Shown here: piece by piece, positions 14,524 to 21,218 of the stretch | How positions within the stretch are numbered: the stretch's first letter is position 1 | Layout: every line of letters begins with the position of its first letter | From: a virus | Length of the DNA: 23,503 nucleotides | IMG/VR virus record: IMGVR_UViG_3300025086_000251 | Coordinates: 1-23,503 of that record | Strand: one strand, 5' to 3' | Notes under the pieces: model-generated | Databases searched by the model: none | Told to the model about the DNA's origin: nothing | What the model saw: only the letters and a program-made list of their open reading frames with translations | Translations under genes and position numbers: made by a program

Positions 14524-14647
14524 TGTGTAGGACTTTTAGAGTTTTTATTTTATTAGGCTTTATTATCCCCTAATTCTCTGCAACTTCCAGCCAGTCAATC
14601 CCGACGAATGACCAATCACTTAGTCACCTGTATCTTTTGCCTACACA
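14524..14647 (-). other. Inverted-repeat-bounded leader, 124 nt
   Basis: TGTGTAGG (14524-14531) and CCTACACA (14640-14647) are perfect 8-bp complements enclosing an otherwise gene-free gap. On the minus strand an internal hairpin ATTAGG/CCTAAT closes around GGATAATAAAG just before the 3' arm. The element ends about 12 nt before the ribosome site of the gene starting at 14498. It may be an RNA leader or a processed RNA. Confidence 0.45.
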
Positions 14648-14663
14648 TTTCTTATACTTTTAA

Positions 14664-14879
14664 TTAAAGACCAATTTCTTTCAGTCTTTTGTCTATTTTT
14701 TTCCTTAAATCATCAGGAATTGTATCAAAGTGATCCATTAAATAATTATACGCTGTATAATATTTAAGCGCTCTTGCGACCGCTATCGACAGATCCTTCT
14801 GATAAAACTCTAGTTGCTTCAGAAGTTGCTCTTTTGACATCTGCTTTAATTCGTTCCTGGTGCTTTTGTTTTTTGACAT
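14664..14879 (-). CDS. Hypothetical helical protein
   Basis: The 71-residue product is Lys-rich and almost entirely helical (MSKNKSTRNELKQMSKEQLL, then a coiled-coil-like stretch through ALKYYTAYNYLMDHFD). It has no cysteine and no recognised domain. AGAGGAG lies 7 nt before the ATG, one of the clearest ribosome sites nearby. It overlaps the 3' 116 nt of the upstream 123-residue gene in another frame. Since the ribosome site supports this gene strongly, either both frames are used or the upstream protein is misjudged at its C-terminus. Confidence 0.65.
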   Translation of the reverse strand: MSKNKSTRNELKQMSKEQLLKQLEFYQKDLSIAVARALKYYTAYNYLMDHFDTIPDDLRKKIDKRLKEIGL

Positions 14880-15135
14880 AAGCTTCTCCTCTAGTTTCAG
14901 GATAGTGCTGCTGACACTTTCTGCGTGATCTTGATATATTAAAAGCAGAAGAACAAACTCCTTCTTTCCAACATCTCATTAGTTCTTTAGCTGTCATTTT
15001 AGATATATCGCGTGCAGGCTTAGCATTTTTAAGTTGCCAAGCCCATATTGCGTATATCAAATCAACATCACTGTTTGATAGTTCGGGTTTTGCTACTATA
15101 AACCCTCTAACTACATTTACCATGTTAACTCTCAT
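14764..15135 (-). CDS. Hypothetical protein coupled to HNH endonuclease
   Basis: A 123-residue product, not recognised. The N-terminal half is helical and well formed (SNSDVDLIYAIWAWQLKN, then KMTAKELMRCWKEG). The C-terminal half is Arg/Lys/Ser-rich (ISRSRRKCQQHYPE onward) and may bind nucleic acid. The start ATG overlaps the HNH stop codon as ATGA (4 nt), indicating coupling. The last 116 nt overlap the next gene out of frame, where the composition turns more polar, so the true end or function of that tail is uncertain. The short HNH-linked protein could be a regulator or partner of the nuclease; this is inference only. Confidence 0.6.
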   Translation of the reverse strand: MRVNMVNVVRGFIVAKPELSNSDVDLIYAIWAWQLKNAKPARDISKMTAKELMRCWKEGVCSSAFNISRSRRKCQQHYPETRGEAYVKKQKHQERIKADVKRATSEATRVLSEGSVDSGRKSA

Positions 15136-15611
15136 TTAAAATCATCCCCCTTTGCTAATTTTCTTAATACATAACGTTTCATGTTGTCAGGCCTAGTTTC
15201 TAAAAACTTTAACAATGATTTGTATTCTCCATCTGTTAAATGACCTTTTCTAGTATTACATCTTTTACAAATTATGGTGAGATTTTTAGGAGTTGAATCG
15301 CCCCCCAAAGAAAGAGGATACATATGGTCGCATACAATGTTAGATACCACAAGTACATCAGGGCAGTACCTACACTGCTTCCCATAAAACTTAAGAAACA
15401 AACTTCTAATTTGTTCCAGGCTAATATCAAATACGACTTCATATTCTTTGCTCCTTTTCTTTAGAGAAGATTTTAAGGTAGAGGTTTTCTTCATAAGTCT
15501 ATGGAAGATTTTTTTAGCGAAATGCCCGTGGTGTTTCTTTAACACCTTTGAAAATTTGTCTTCCCATGACTTAACAGCTCCTCTACGTACTATGTTCTTT
15601 TTGTATGCCAC
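15132..15611 (-). CDS. HNH endonuclease
   Basis: The 159-residue protein has a basic helical N-terminus (residues 1-55, nine Lys in KKIFHRLMKKTSTLKSSLKK) that probably contacts DNA. A zinc HNH core follows at about 95-140: CRYC, then VCDHMYPLSLGGDSTPKNL, then CKRCNTRKGH. DH and the downstream N and H/K residues form the metal-binding catalytic element, and the two CxxC pairs hold structural zinc. Translation uses GTG at 15611, with GGAGG 7 nt upstream; an ATG two bases earlier is out of frame and closes quickly. In phages such enzymes may be homing nucleases, terminase partners or nucleases of host DNA. Its place among replication genes argues against a terminase role but does not settle which. 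Confidence 0.85.
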   Translation of the reverse strand: MAYKKNIVRRGAVKSWEDKFSKVLKKHHGHFAKKIFHRLMKKTSTLKSSLKKRSKEYEVVFDISLEQIRSLFLKFYGKQCRYCPDVLVVSNIVCDHMYPLSLGGDSTPKNLTIICKRCNTRKGHLTDGEYKSLLKFLETRPDNMKRYVLRKLAKGDDFK

Positions 15612-15623
15612 ATTTTGCCCTCC

Positions 15624-15782
15624 TTATATCCAGGCAAAACTCAGAAATGTATTAAACTTTAGAAATTTGAATGATATAGTAATAGATGTTTCATCATCTT
15701 GTTCTACTTTACTAAAACCAAATCCTATCGTTTTAAATAACAATATCATCATAGCACCATCATTTTTCGTTATCTGTATCAT
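15624..15782 (-). CDS. Hypothetical 52-residue protein
   Basis: A short frame starting MIQITKNDGAMMILLFKTIG and ending FLSFAWI. The ATG shares one base with the stop of the Gp157-family gene (TAATG), with GGAGG 6 nt upstream inside that gene. It stops 12 nt before the HNH gene's GTG. The product is beta-rich and hydrophobic but lacks a clear membrane helix. No family is recognised. The coupled start and strong ribosome site make it a real gene despite its size. Confidence 0.65.
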   Translation of the reverse strand: MIQITKNDGAMMILLFKTIGFGFSKVEQDDETSITISFKFLKFNTFLSFAWI

Positions 15783-16333
15783 TAAGACCTCCTTACACGT
15801 TTAGCTTTTTCTATTCTAAAACCAGAAATACCCATACCATTTTCTGCTGCTTCAATAGCCTCTTTTCGAGCCTTTTTCTTATCGATTTCTACTTTATAAC
15901 GTTTGTAGTTATCGCTTATAGCATCTTCATCAGTAACTTGTAATGGCCCCCAGGTTTCAAACATTTTATACCTAGTCGTGTCAGTTTGGAATACACCATC
16001 ATTACCACATGTTTCTATGATCATTGGTAATAGTTGTTTATTAAAATATTCCTCTGTTTTCTCAATAGACTTCTTTCTATTTCTTAAACGAGTTATTTCA
16101 GTCATGTAAGAATCGATTTCTGCCTTTATGAGGTCTTTACTTTTATTCATTTCAACTATCATATAGTCGATACCGCTTGTTTTATTAGCGATAAGGCTTT
16201 TGACTTTTTCAATCGAGTCATCAATGAGAGCCAATGGACCAGGATTATCTGGTTCCATAAGCTCTTGATTGTCTCTATCGATTTGAAGGTCAATTAAAGA
16301 ACTTATTAAGTCCTTTGTGGTTGGTTTACTCAT
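15782..16333 (-). CDS. Gp157-family phage protein
   Basis: A 183-residue protein with a long central coiled coil (about residues 55-100, SGIDYMIVEMNKSKDLIKAE then RLRNRKKSIEKTEEYFNKQL). The signature of the Siphovirus Gp157 family follows: a short beta region (RYKMFETWGPLQVTDEDAIS), then YKVEIDKKKARKEAIEAAEN and a GISGFRIEKAKRVR end. Family members occur in phage replication/recombination clusters, often with SSB-like and ERF/Sak proteins; the biochemical role is unclear, though some are linked to resistance against other phages. GGAGG lies 4 nt before the ATG. The start overlaps the primase-helicase stop by 8 nt, tying it to replication. Confidence 0.85.
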   Translation of the reverse strand: MSKPTTKDLISSLIDLQIDRDNQELMEPDNPGPLALIDDSIEKVKSLIANKTSGIDYMIVEMNKSKDLIKAEIDSYMTEITRLRNRKKSIEKTEEYFNKQLLPMIIETCGNDGVFQTDTTRYKMFETWGPLQVTDEDAISDNYKRYKVEIDKKKARKEAIEAAENGMGISGFRIEKAKRVRRS

Positions 16334-18017
16334 ACGTCCTCCGTAATCTAAAAGAAGGTGTCCATTCTAATTTTGCATCGAATAGTTCACCGTCTGTGTT
16401 TTTGAATAACTTAATTTCCTTAACAGATGATTTTGCTTGTCCATTAAGGCCAATTACTTTTCTAGAAGCGTTTTCTATTGCTCCAGAACCTTTACCAGCA
16501 TATAAGTCAAGCACTTCGTTTCTGCTGTACTCTCTACTTACCTGCGATACTTGTACTATTATAACATCTAGATTAACAGCCATACTTGATAATCCGTGAG
16601 AAATATATTTGATTTGTTCATACTCACCTTTTACATGTGGTGGTGTTTCAACTAAATCAATATAATCTACGATTACCATAGATGGATTTAATTCTGATAT
16701 TTTCTTTTGTATCTGCTCTAAAGTAGGGGGGACAGTCTGTACGTTTATGTGCTTTACTTTGTCTGCTACTAATGGATATATCGATTGATAGTCAGCCGTG
16801 ACTGATTGCTTGCTTTGATTTGCAGCGATTTGTAATGATCGTCTGTGCATATACCAACCTGCAAGCTCTAATGATAGATATAACGTAGGGACTTGGGCAT
16901 CGACATTTATCCTGTCATTTAAATGGTCGTATCCTAATGCAATATTGTGAGCTAAAGTAGTTTTACTACTACCAGTGGGCCCAAATATTGTAACTAGATC
17001 TCCAGGATAAAAGACACAATCTTCTTTTACACCTAGTTGCTTTGAAAACTCATAGCATCTACCTGTAAAATCAGTTGTAAGTCTGCTTTCTAGCTCTTTT
17101 TGCATATCTTTAGCAGTTAATACCTCTACAGAATAATCTTTCCTTTTGTAGTAAATACATTTAGGATTACAAAGATTAGACATAAGTTCGTCATTGCAGC
17201 CATATTGGTATCCTTTGTTATAAGCATACTCAACATTAGTTACTACTTCCTGATCATTTAGTTGTCCATCGTTCCATTCTAACATTGCAGCTTTCGTTGC
17301 AACAGAAGGGACACCATGTCTTCTAAAATGAGATATTATTCTGAGCATTGTTTTGTGTCTTGAACCTTGTTGTGGTCCTTGATTGTACATTGCTTGTATG
17401 CATGTTGCGACTTTTCTTGGTTCCATCACTTTACCCATTTTACGCGTCATCGATACTTCACTTACTTTTAAATCTTCCAATTCGCCATCTCCCATAAGCT
17501 CTGTATATGGAAATTCGTATCTTGGAGTCTTTGCTAAGTCGTGAATTTTCTGCCATGCGCTTGACATGATTTCATTATAGGTCAGTGGAATCTTATATAG
17601 TCCAGTCTTTTTGTTGATCGTATGTGCTACACGATAAAGTCCTGTTCTCATATAAACCATAGAGTCAATTTCTGGAAATAACTTCATCATAGTTTCTTTC
17701 ACATGAAATGGTAACTCTTCACAAGGATTAAAATTGAAAACTGAATTTGGAATTACTATATGGTATCCAGAGCCAGAGAAATATACCCGAAATGCCGTGT
17801 CAGGAACGTCTAACTCTGCTGTAAGCGAATAAACAATAGATTGACATCTTTTGAGAGTATAATCATCTGTATTTTGCTCTCTGTCAATATCAATTAATAT
17901 ATTATCTATAGCCCTGGAACCATAATAATTCCTTAAGCTGTTGTTGTTTGAATCTGCAAAATCAACAGCCGAATGATCATATAAATACATAGATCTGTAT
18001 AGTGGTATCCCATTCAT
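16326..18017 (-). CDS. AEP-type primase fused to RecA/DnaB-like helicase
   Basis: Numbering from the ATG at 18017 (563 residues). An archaeo-eukaryotic primase domain fills about residues 1-200: catalytic DID (43-45), SGSGYH (81-86), a third acidic EID (near 117-118) and the Arg/Lys strip YRVAHTINKKTGLYKIPL. A Cys cluster follows (C274, CNPKC at 283-287), probably metal-binding. The C-terminal ATPase has Walker A GPTGSSKTT (346-354) and a Walker B-like MVIVDYIDLVE. It would lay primers and unwind DNA at the phage fork. The frame stays open up to 18140, but residues encoded there come from a terminator-like hairpin, so the start is placed below it. The ribosome site there is weak (AAAGAG, 15-20 nt upstream), and the next Met nine residues on is an alternative. 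Confidence 0.9.
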   Translation of the reverse strand: MNGIPLYRSMYLYDHSAVDFADSNNNSLRNYYGSRAIDNILIDIDREQNTDDYTLKRCQSIVYSLTAELDVPDTAFRVYFSGSGYHIVIPNSVFNFNPCEELPFHVKETMMKLFPEIDSMVYMRTGLYRVAHTINKKTGLYKIPLTYNEIMSSAWQKIHDLAKTPRYEFPYTELMGDGELEDLKVSEVSMTRKMGKVMEPRKVATCIQAMYNQGPQQGSRHKTMLRIISHFRRHGVPSVATKAAMLEWNDGQLNDQEVVTNVEYAYNKGYQYGCNDELMSNLCNPKCIYYKRKDYSVEVLTAKDMQKELESRLTTDFTGRCYEFSKQLGVKEDCVFYPGDLVTIFGPTGSSKTTLAHNIALGYDHLNDRINVDAQVPTLYLSLELAGWYMHRRSLQIAANQSKQSVTADYQSIYPLVADKVKHINVQTVPPTLEQIQKKISELNPSMVIVDYIDLVETPPHVKGEYEQIKYISHGLSSMAVNLDVIIVQVSQVSREYSRNEVLDLYAGKGSGAIENASRKVIGLNGQAKSSVKEIKLFKNTDGELFDAKLEWTPSFRLRRTYE

Positions 18018-18046
18018 ATGACTTGTTAAGTCACTCTTTGGGATTA

Positions 18047-18070
18047 AAACCCCCCGTTTCCGAGGGGTTT
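18047..18070 (-). terminator. Terminator-like hairpin inside replication operon
   Basis: On the minus strand AAACCCC pairs with GGGGTTT (7 bp, 10-nt loop) about 20 nt after the stop of the ssDNA-binding gene, ending in TTTT. The T-run is short, so it may attenuate rather than stop transcription, lowering primase-helicase relative to the upstream genes. Confidence 0.5.
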
Positions 18071-18090
18071 CTTTCGCTATTTCTATATAT

Positions 18091-18690
18091 TTATAGGTTT
18101 GCAATATCAATATTTCCAGTTGGTAATGATCCTGTACCATTCATTTGTACAGATTGAGCTGGATTATTCATATCTTTAGGAGCCTCTTTTAAGAATCCTT
18201 TAGATTTCATGAAATTGATATAGCCTTGCAGTTCTTCTTCAGACTTAGCTGATACAGCAAGTACTTTATTATGTACTCTAGTATAAGCTTGACCATTCTT
18301 AGCTAACTCTTTATAAACATAAATTGTTAGAGAAGTACCAATGTATTGGTTTAAATGAGCCACAATATCATCTATTGGTTTTTCATTTTCATCAACCCAT
18401 TGTCCTAATTGGTTTGGTCCACCCATTTCACCAACAGCATCAAATAGATGTGTAATCTTCTTTAAAAGACTACAATCTTTTATGTTGCCATTAGGCTCTT
18501 TATCAAAAGAACCTGCAACTGCCATTCTTCTTGGGTAATCTGAACCTTCCACAGTGAACTCAACGTTTAAATAAACGTCTGCCCATGCATATTTAGAAGA
18601 TTCATCGGTAATTGCTGATATAGTACCTGTTTTGATACCTAACCAGTCACCACCACCACTTTTCTTAATTTCTGATCTCATTATTGCCAT
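18091..18690 (-). CDS. Putative ssDNA-binding protein paired with Sak4
   Basis: A 199-residue protein with a beta-rich first 150 residues (KTGTISAITDESSKYAWADV, VYLNVEFTVEG, RRMAVAGSFD, GTSLTIYVYKEL) consistent with an OB fold, and a flexible Asn/Pro/Gly tail (DMNNPAQSVQMNGTGSLPTG). It lies directly behind a Sak4-like ATPase, with stop and start sharing one base (TAATG). Sak4 genes are commonly coupled to single-strand-binding proteins in phages. AAGGAGG lies 7 nt before the ATG. The tail lacks the acidic SSB tip, unlike the small protein at 13292-13546. The family is inferred from fold pattern and neighbour; no sequence signature is decisive. Confidence 0.65.
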   Translation of the reverse strand: MAIMRSEIKKSGGGDWLGIKTGTISAITDESSKYAWADVYLNVEFTVEGSDYPRRMAVAGSFDKEPNGNIKDCSLLKKITHLFDAVGEMGGPNQLGQWVDENEKPIDDIVAHLNQYIGTSLTIYVYKELAKNGQAYTRVHNKVLAVSAKSEEELQGYINFMKSKGFLKEAPKDMNNPAQSVQMNGTGSLPTGNIDIANL

Positions 18691-19553
18691 TATTTATCCT
18701 CCTTATAGGATTTTATTTCATTGATTATTGTTTGATAATTAAAAGGTAGTACTTTATTTGCTAAAGGCTTTAATCGTGAGCCAACCATTCTTTCATCATA
18801 GCCTTCAAATGATACTTCATAATCTTGACTTGATTTATTTATTGTTGCATATCCGATTACATCTGCTTTAGCGCATAATACTCTACCTAGTCCGCTTGGT
18901 AGGGAAGGGGCTAATTGTGCTTTATCATCAGTCATAGCTGTTTGCTTTGCATGTGATATAAGAATAAGATTACCGCCTACTTTCTTTAAGAAATCTTGAA
19001 GTTTCTTAACTATATCTGCGTTCTTTTTCTTAGCTGCAGCCCAATCTGCTCCCCATGAGCCTTCACCCATATTTTCAATACCTTGGTCAGCTTTAACAAC
19101 ATCTTCAATCCAGCTATTAACTTGATCTATAGTGTCTATAACCACTGTATCATAAGGGTATTCGTCCCAGTTTTTCATTAAATCAGCTAGTATTTCTGCT
19201 AATGAATAAACATGACATTGCTTACCTTTATCTGGTCCACCTCTGTAATAAAATCCCCTCTCATTTGTGGGGACTATTTCTATTACTTCTGCACCATTTT
19301 TAGTAACTGCAACACCATCTTTCATTTGCACCCTTACTGGCGGGTTTAATGCACAGCATGTAACAACGTTAGCTTTATCTACAAAGTCTGCTCCAAGGTC
19401 AGTATCAATAACTAATACTCCTTCTGAACCTTTTGGACTCCAAGATGAGGCTTGTGTTGTTTTGCCACTTTTTGGTTGGCCTATGAAATACCATGTAATA
19501 CCACCTGGTAAATCATCAGACCATTGGTTTTTGATTTGATTTACTTTTAACAT
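18690..19553 (-). CDS. Sak4-like RecA/AAA ATPase, recombinase
   Basis: The 287-residue P-loop ATPase has Walker A GQPKSGKTT (residues 25-33), Walker B YDTVVIDTID (134-143), and a sensor strand NLILISHAKQ (195-204), followed by LPSGLGRVLCAKADVIGYA. This is the layout of phage nucleotide-binding/Sak4 proteins (AAA_24-type), single-strand annealing or RecA-like recombinases acting with an SSB. The length is typical. An unusual insert at about residues 72-112 (VRVQMKDGVAVTKNGAEVIE to GGPDKGKQCH) separates the P-loop core halves. GGAG sits 4 nt before the ATG. The gene follows a structured 116-nt gap, the only break between the ubiquitin-like cassette and replication genes, so it may have separate expression control. 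Confidence 0.85.
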   Translation of the reverse strand: MLKVNQIKNQWSDDLPGGITWYFIGQPKSGKTTQASSWSPKGSEGVLVIDTDLGADFVDKANVVTCCALNPPVRVQMKDGVAVTKNGAEVIEIVPTNERGFYYRGGPDKGKQCHVYSLAEILADLMKNWDEYPYDTVVIDTIDQVNSWIEDVVKADQGIENMGEGSWGADWAAAKKKNADIVKKLQDFLKKVGGNLILISHAKQTAMTDDKAQLAPSLPSGLGRVLCAKADVIGYATINKSSQDYEVSFEGYDERMVGSRLKPLANKVLPFNYQTIINEIKSYKEDK

Positions 19554-19567
19554 ATATCTCCATTTTT

Positions 19568-19624
19568 AGAGACACCTATCCCAGTGTAAGAGTTGTGGAT
19601 AGGATAGTAGGGACAGATGTCTCT
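19568..19624 (-). promoter_or_regulatory. Structured leader ahead of Sak4 gene
   Basis: An outer 7-bp stem AGAGACA/TGTCTCT (19568-19574 with 19618-19624) encloses an inner 7-bp hairpin CCTATCC/GGATAGG (19575-19581 with 19597-19603). On the minus strand the 3' arm ends about 7 nt before the GGAG of the Sak4 gene. Closer to the E1 stop a further hairpin occurs (GTTTC/GAAAC, 19655-19670). It could be a leader controlling translation or an RNA-processing site. Confidence 0.5.
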
Positions 19625-19669
19625 GAGTTAATTGTAGACGCAGTTACATACGTTGTTTCTTAAACGAAA

Positions 19670-20353
19670 CTACGCTACACTTTTTTCTATTTTTTCTGAG
19701 GGTTTTACGAGATGTTCTCTACGCAAACTCACAGGACCTAACGACCCCCAAATGTACGCATAATACAATCTATTTTGCAAGACATTAAATGCCTGTGAGA
19801 GGCCAAATGATGCTGCTAGACTACCACAAAAGATTGTGTGTTTTGCTGTACAAGGATCGTCTGCGATAGAAGAAGAAGGGACATAAGAATCCATGAAATA
19901 ATCGTTCTCTCTTGTAACGGTTATTATCTCATAGCCTAATGCCCCCATTCTCATATCTATTAAGAACTGTCTATCTGGGTTTTCTTTCCATTGGTTGTAT
20001 ACAGCAAGTCTACATTCCATGTTATCAGGAGTTAGAAATACTTTATTTTCCAATGGCATCCCAGTTTGCCAGAATTGAGGTCTCATTTTTACAGTAACTT
20101 TCTTATTTATTCTTTTAAGAGTAATTTCTGCAGCTGCTACTTTAGGTTGATTTAAAAATCCTTCAGGCCATGATGTTGTGGATAAATTGTGTTCCTCTAA
20201 CATATCAGGGTCCCAGACTGTTATCTTTTTAAATCCCATTATTGCAGCGTTCTGTAGTAATGCAGAGCCAATACCACCAGCTCCGATCACTGTTATCTTA
20301 TCTAGCCTTGATTGGTCGATAAGGTCTTTGTTACGCAGGTATCGGTCTGCCAT
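19670..20353 (-). CDS. ThiF/E1-like ubiquitin-activating enzyme
   Basis: A 227-residue adenylating enzyme, expected to activate the Ubl C-terminus with ATP and pass it to the E2. The Rossmann loop is GAGGIGS (24-30), followed by the acidic strand end WDPD (47-50), N56-L-S (where E1s usually have N-L-x-R), K71 in PKVAAAE, and a D110-x-x-x-x-R motif. Candidate catalytic cysteines are C168 and C176 in PCTAKHTIFCG; C114 is a third. It is a minimal adenylation domain: no zinc-binding CxxC pairs and no ubiquitin-fold domain for E2 docking. The Arg normally after N-L-x is Thr here, which may alter ATP binding. It overlaps the JAB gene by 23 nt and has AGGAG 9 nt before its ATG. Confidence 0.9.
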   Translation of the reverse strand: MADRYLRNKDLIDQSRLDKITVIGAGGIGSALLQNAAIMGFKKITVWDPDMLEEHNLSTTSWPEGFLNQPKVAAAEITLKRINKKVTVKMRPQFWQTGMPLENKVFLTPDNMECRLAVYNQWKENPDRQFLIDMRMGALGYEIITVTRENDYFMDSYVPSSSIADDPCTAKHTIFCGSLAASFGLSQAFNVLQNRLYYAYIWGSLGPVSLRREHLVKPSEKIEKSVA

Positions 20354-21218
20354 ATTCGTCTACTCCTATCTTTTTCAGTTTCTTATTTAACTGTGTTTTG
20401 GTTATCTTACCTCTTTCATAGTCCATCATCACGTCGTCAAACTCATCGAATAGATCCCAGCTATACATTTCTTCTTGTTGTCTTTTATTTAAGCCACTAT
20501 AAGAAGCGTTATAACTAAGCGCGTCAATATGTTCTTCGTATCTGTCTTGTTTTGTTTCTTTTTGTTGGCCTTTTTGTTGGCCTTTAGACACATAGCTACC
20601 AAACAACTGTGCTTGACCTATATTGTTATATTTATTCTGTTTGCCACGTTGATAAAGCGCCAATGTGTTTGGTTCAGCTTTCTTATTCTTTTTAATAAAA
20701 GCTGCTTGTTCTTTCCATGACTTTTCTACATGATAAACTTCTTGTACTTCAATATCATCTATTTCTTGAATATGGACTTGACCAAACTGATCGGGGTATG
20801 AAACACCAAAATGCCATTCTTTATCTTTCTTTGTTGATACTACTAATGAATAATAAAAGTTTTCATTAGCACCATCTATACATTGCTGCTCATCAGTCCC
20901 AGAGTAAAATGCTCCCATGTTATGATGTGAATGTATATTTCCCTGTACCCAAGATTTACCTATTTCTGGATGCTTTTTCCTTAGTTTTGAATATATTTTA
21001 ATAAGGTCTTCGCCATCCCAATCAGTATTACTATGCGTACCTAAGTCTAATGGGTGCCAATATTCTAATGTTATAATCGATGGAAAACCTTCTTCATCTT
21101 TAACATGAGAATACCAAGCTGGGCCTGACCATTCAACATTCTTAAATGTTTTCAGAAAATAGCGTACCTTGTCCAATTGAGTCGGGGATATTACTAATTT
21201 CGGGTCTGTTGAGCTCAT
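20331..21218 (-). CDS. JAB/JAMM metalloprotease (deubiquitinase-like)
   Basis: The 295-residue protein has a JAB/MPN domain in residues 1-155. The zinc site is complete: E29 in VEWSG, then HSH (96-98), seven residues, S106-x-x-D109, i.e. the canonical E...HxHx7SxxD. It should trim the Ubl precursor and/or cut isopeptide bonds. Residues 156-295 are a charged helical tail with a GQQKGQQK duplication and acidic YSWDLFDEFDDVMMD, not part of known JAB cores; it may bind substrate or the E1. AGGAGG precedes the ATG inside the E2 gene, with 77 nt of out-of-frame coding overlap. It overlaps the E1 gene by 23 nt. Intact active-site residues argue for a working enzyme. Confidence 0.92.
   Translation of the reverse strand: MSSTDPKLVISPTQLDKVRYFLKTFKNVEWSGPAWYSHVKDEEGFPSIITLEYWHPLDLGTHSNTDWDGEDLIKIYSKLRKKHPEIGKSWVQGNIHSHHNMGAFYSGTDEQQCIDGANENFYYSLVVSTKKDKEWHFGVSYPDQFGQVHIQEIDDIEVQEVYHVEKSWKEQAAFIKKNKKAEPNTLALYQRGKQNKYNNIGQAQLFGSYVSKGQQKGQQKETKQDRYEEHIDALSYNASYSGLNKRQQEEMYSWDLFDEFDDVMMDYERGKITKTQLNKKLKKIGVDEYGRPIPA

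Noticed and set aside
14550-14610. A sigma-70-like promoter (TTGACT with GATAAT on the minus strand) before the 63-residue gene
   Set aside because: The spacing between the two boxes is about 25 nt, too long, and no other good pair is seen.
15448-15804. A plus-strand 118-codon frame opposite the HNH gene
   Set aside because: It lies antisense to two coupled, ribosome-site-supported minus-strand genes and has no coding signature.
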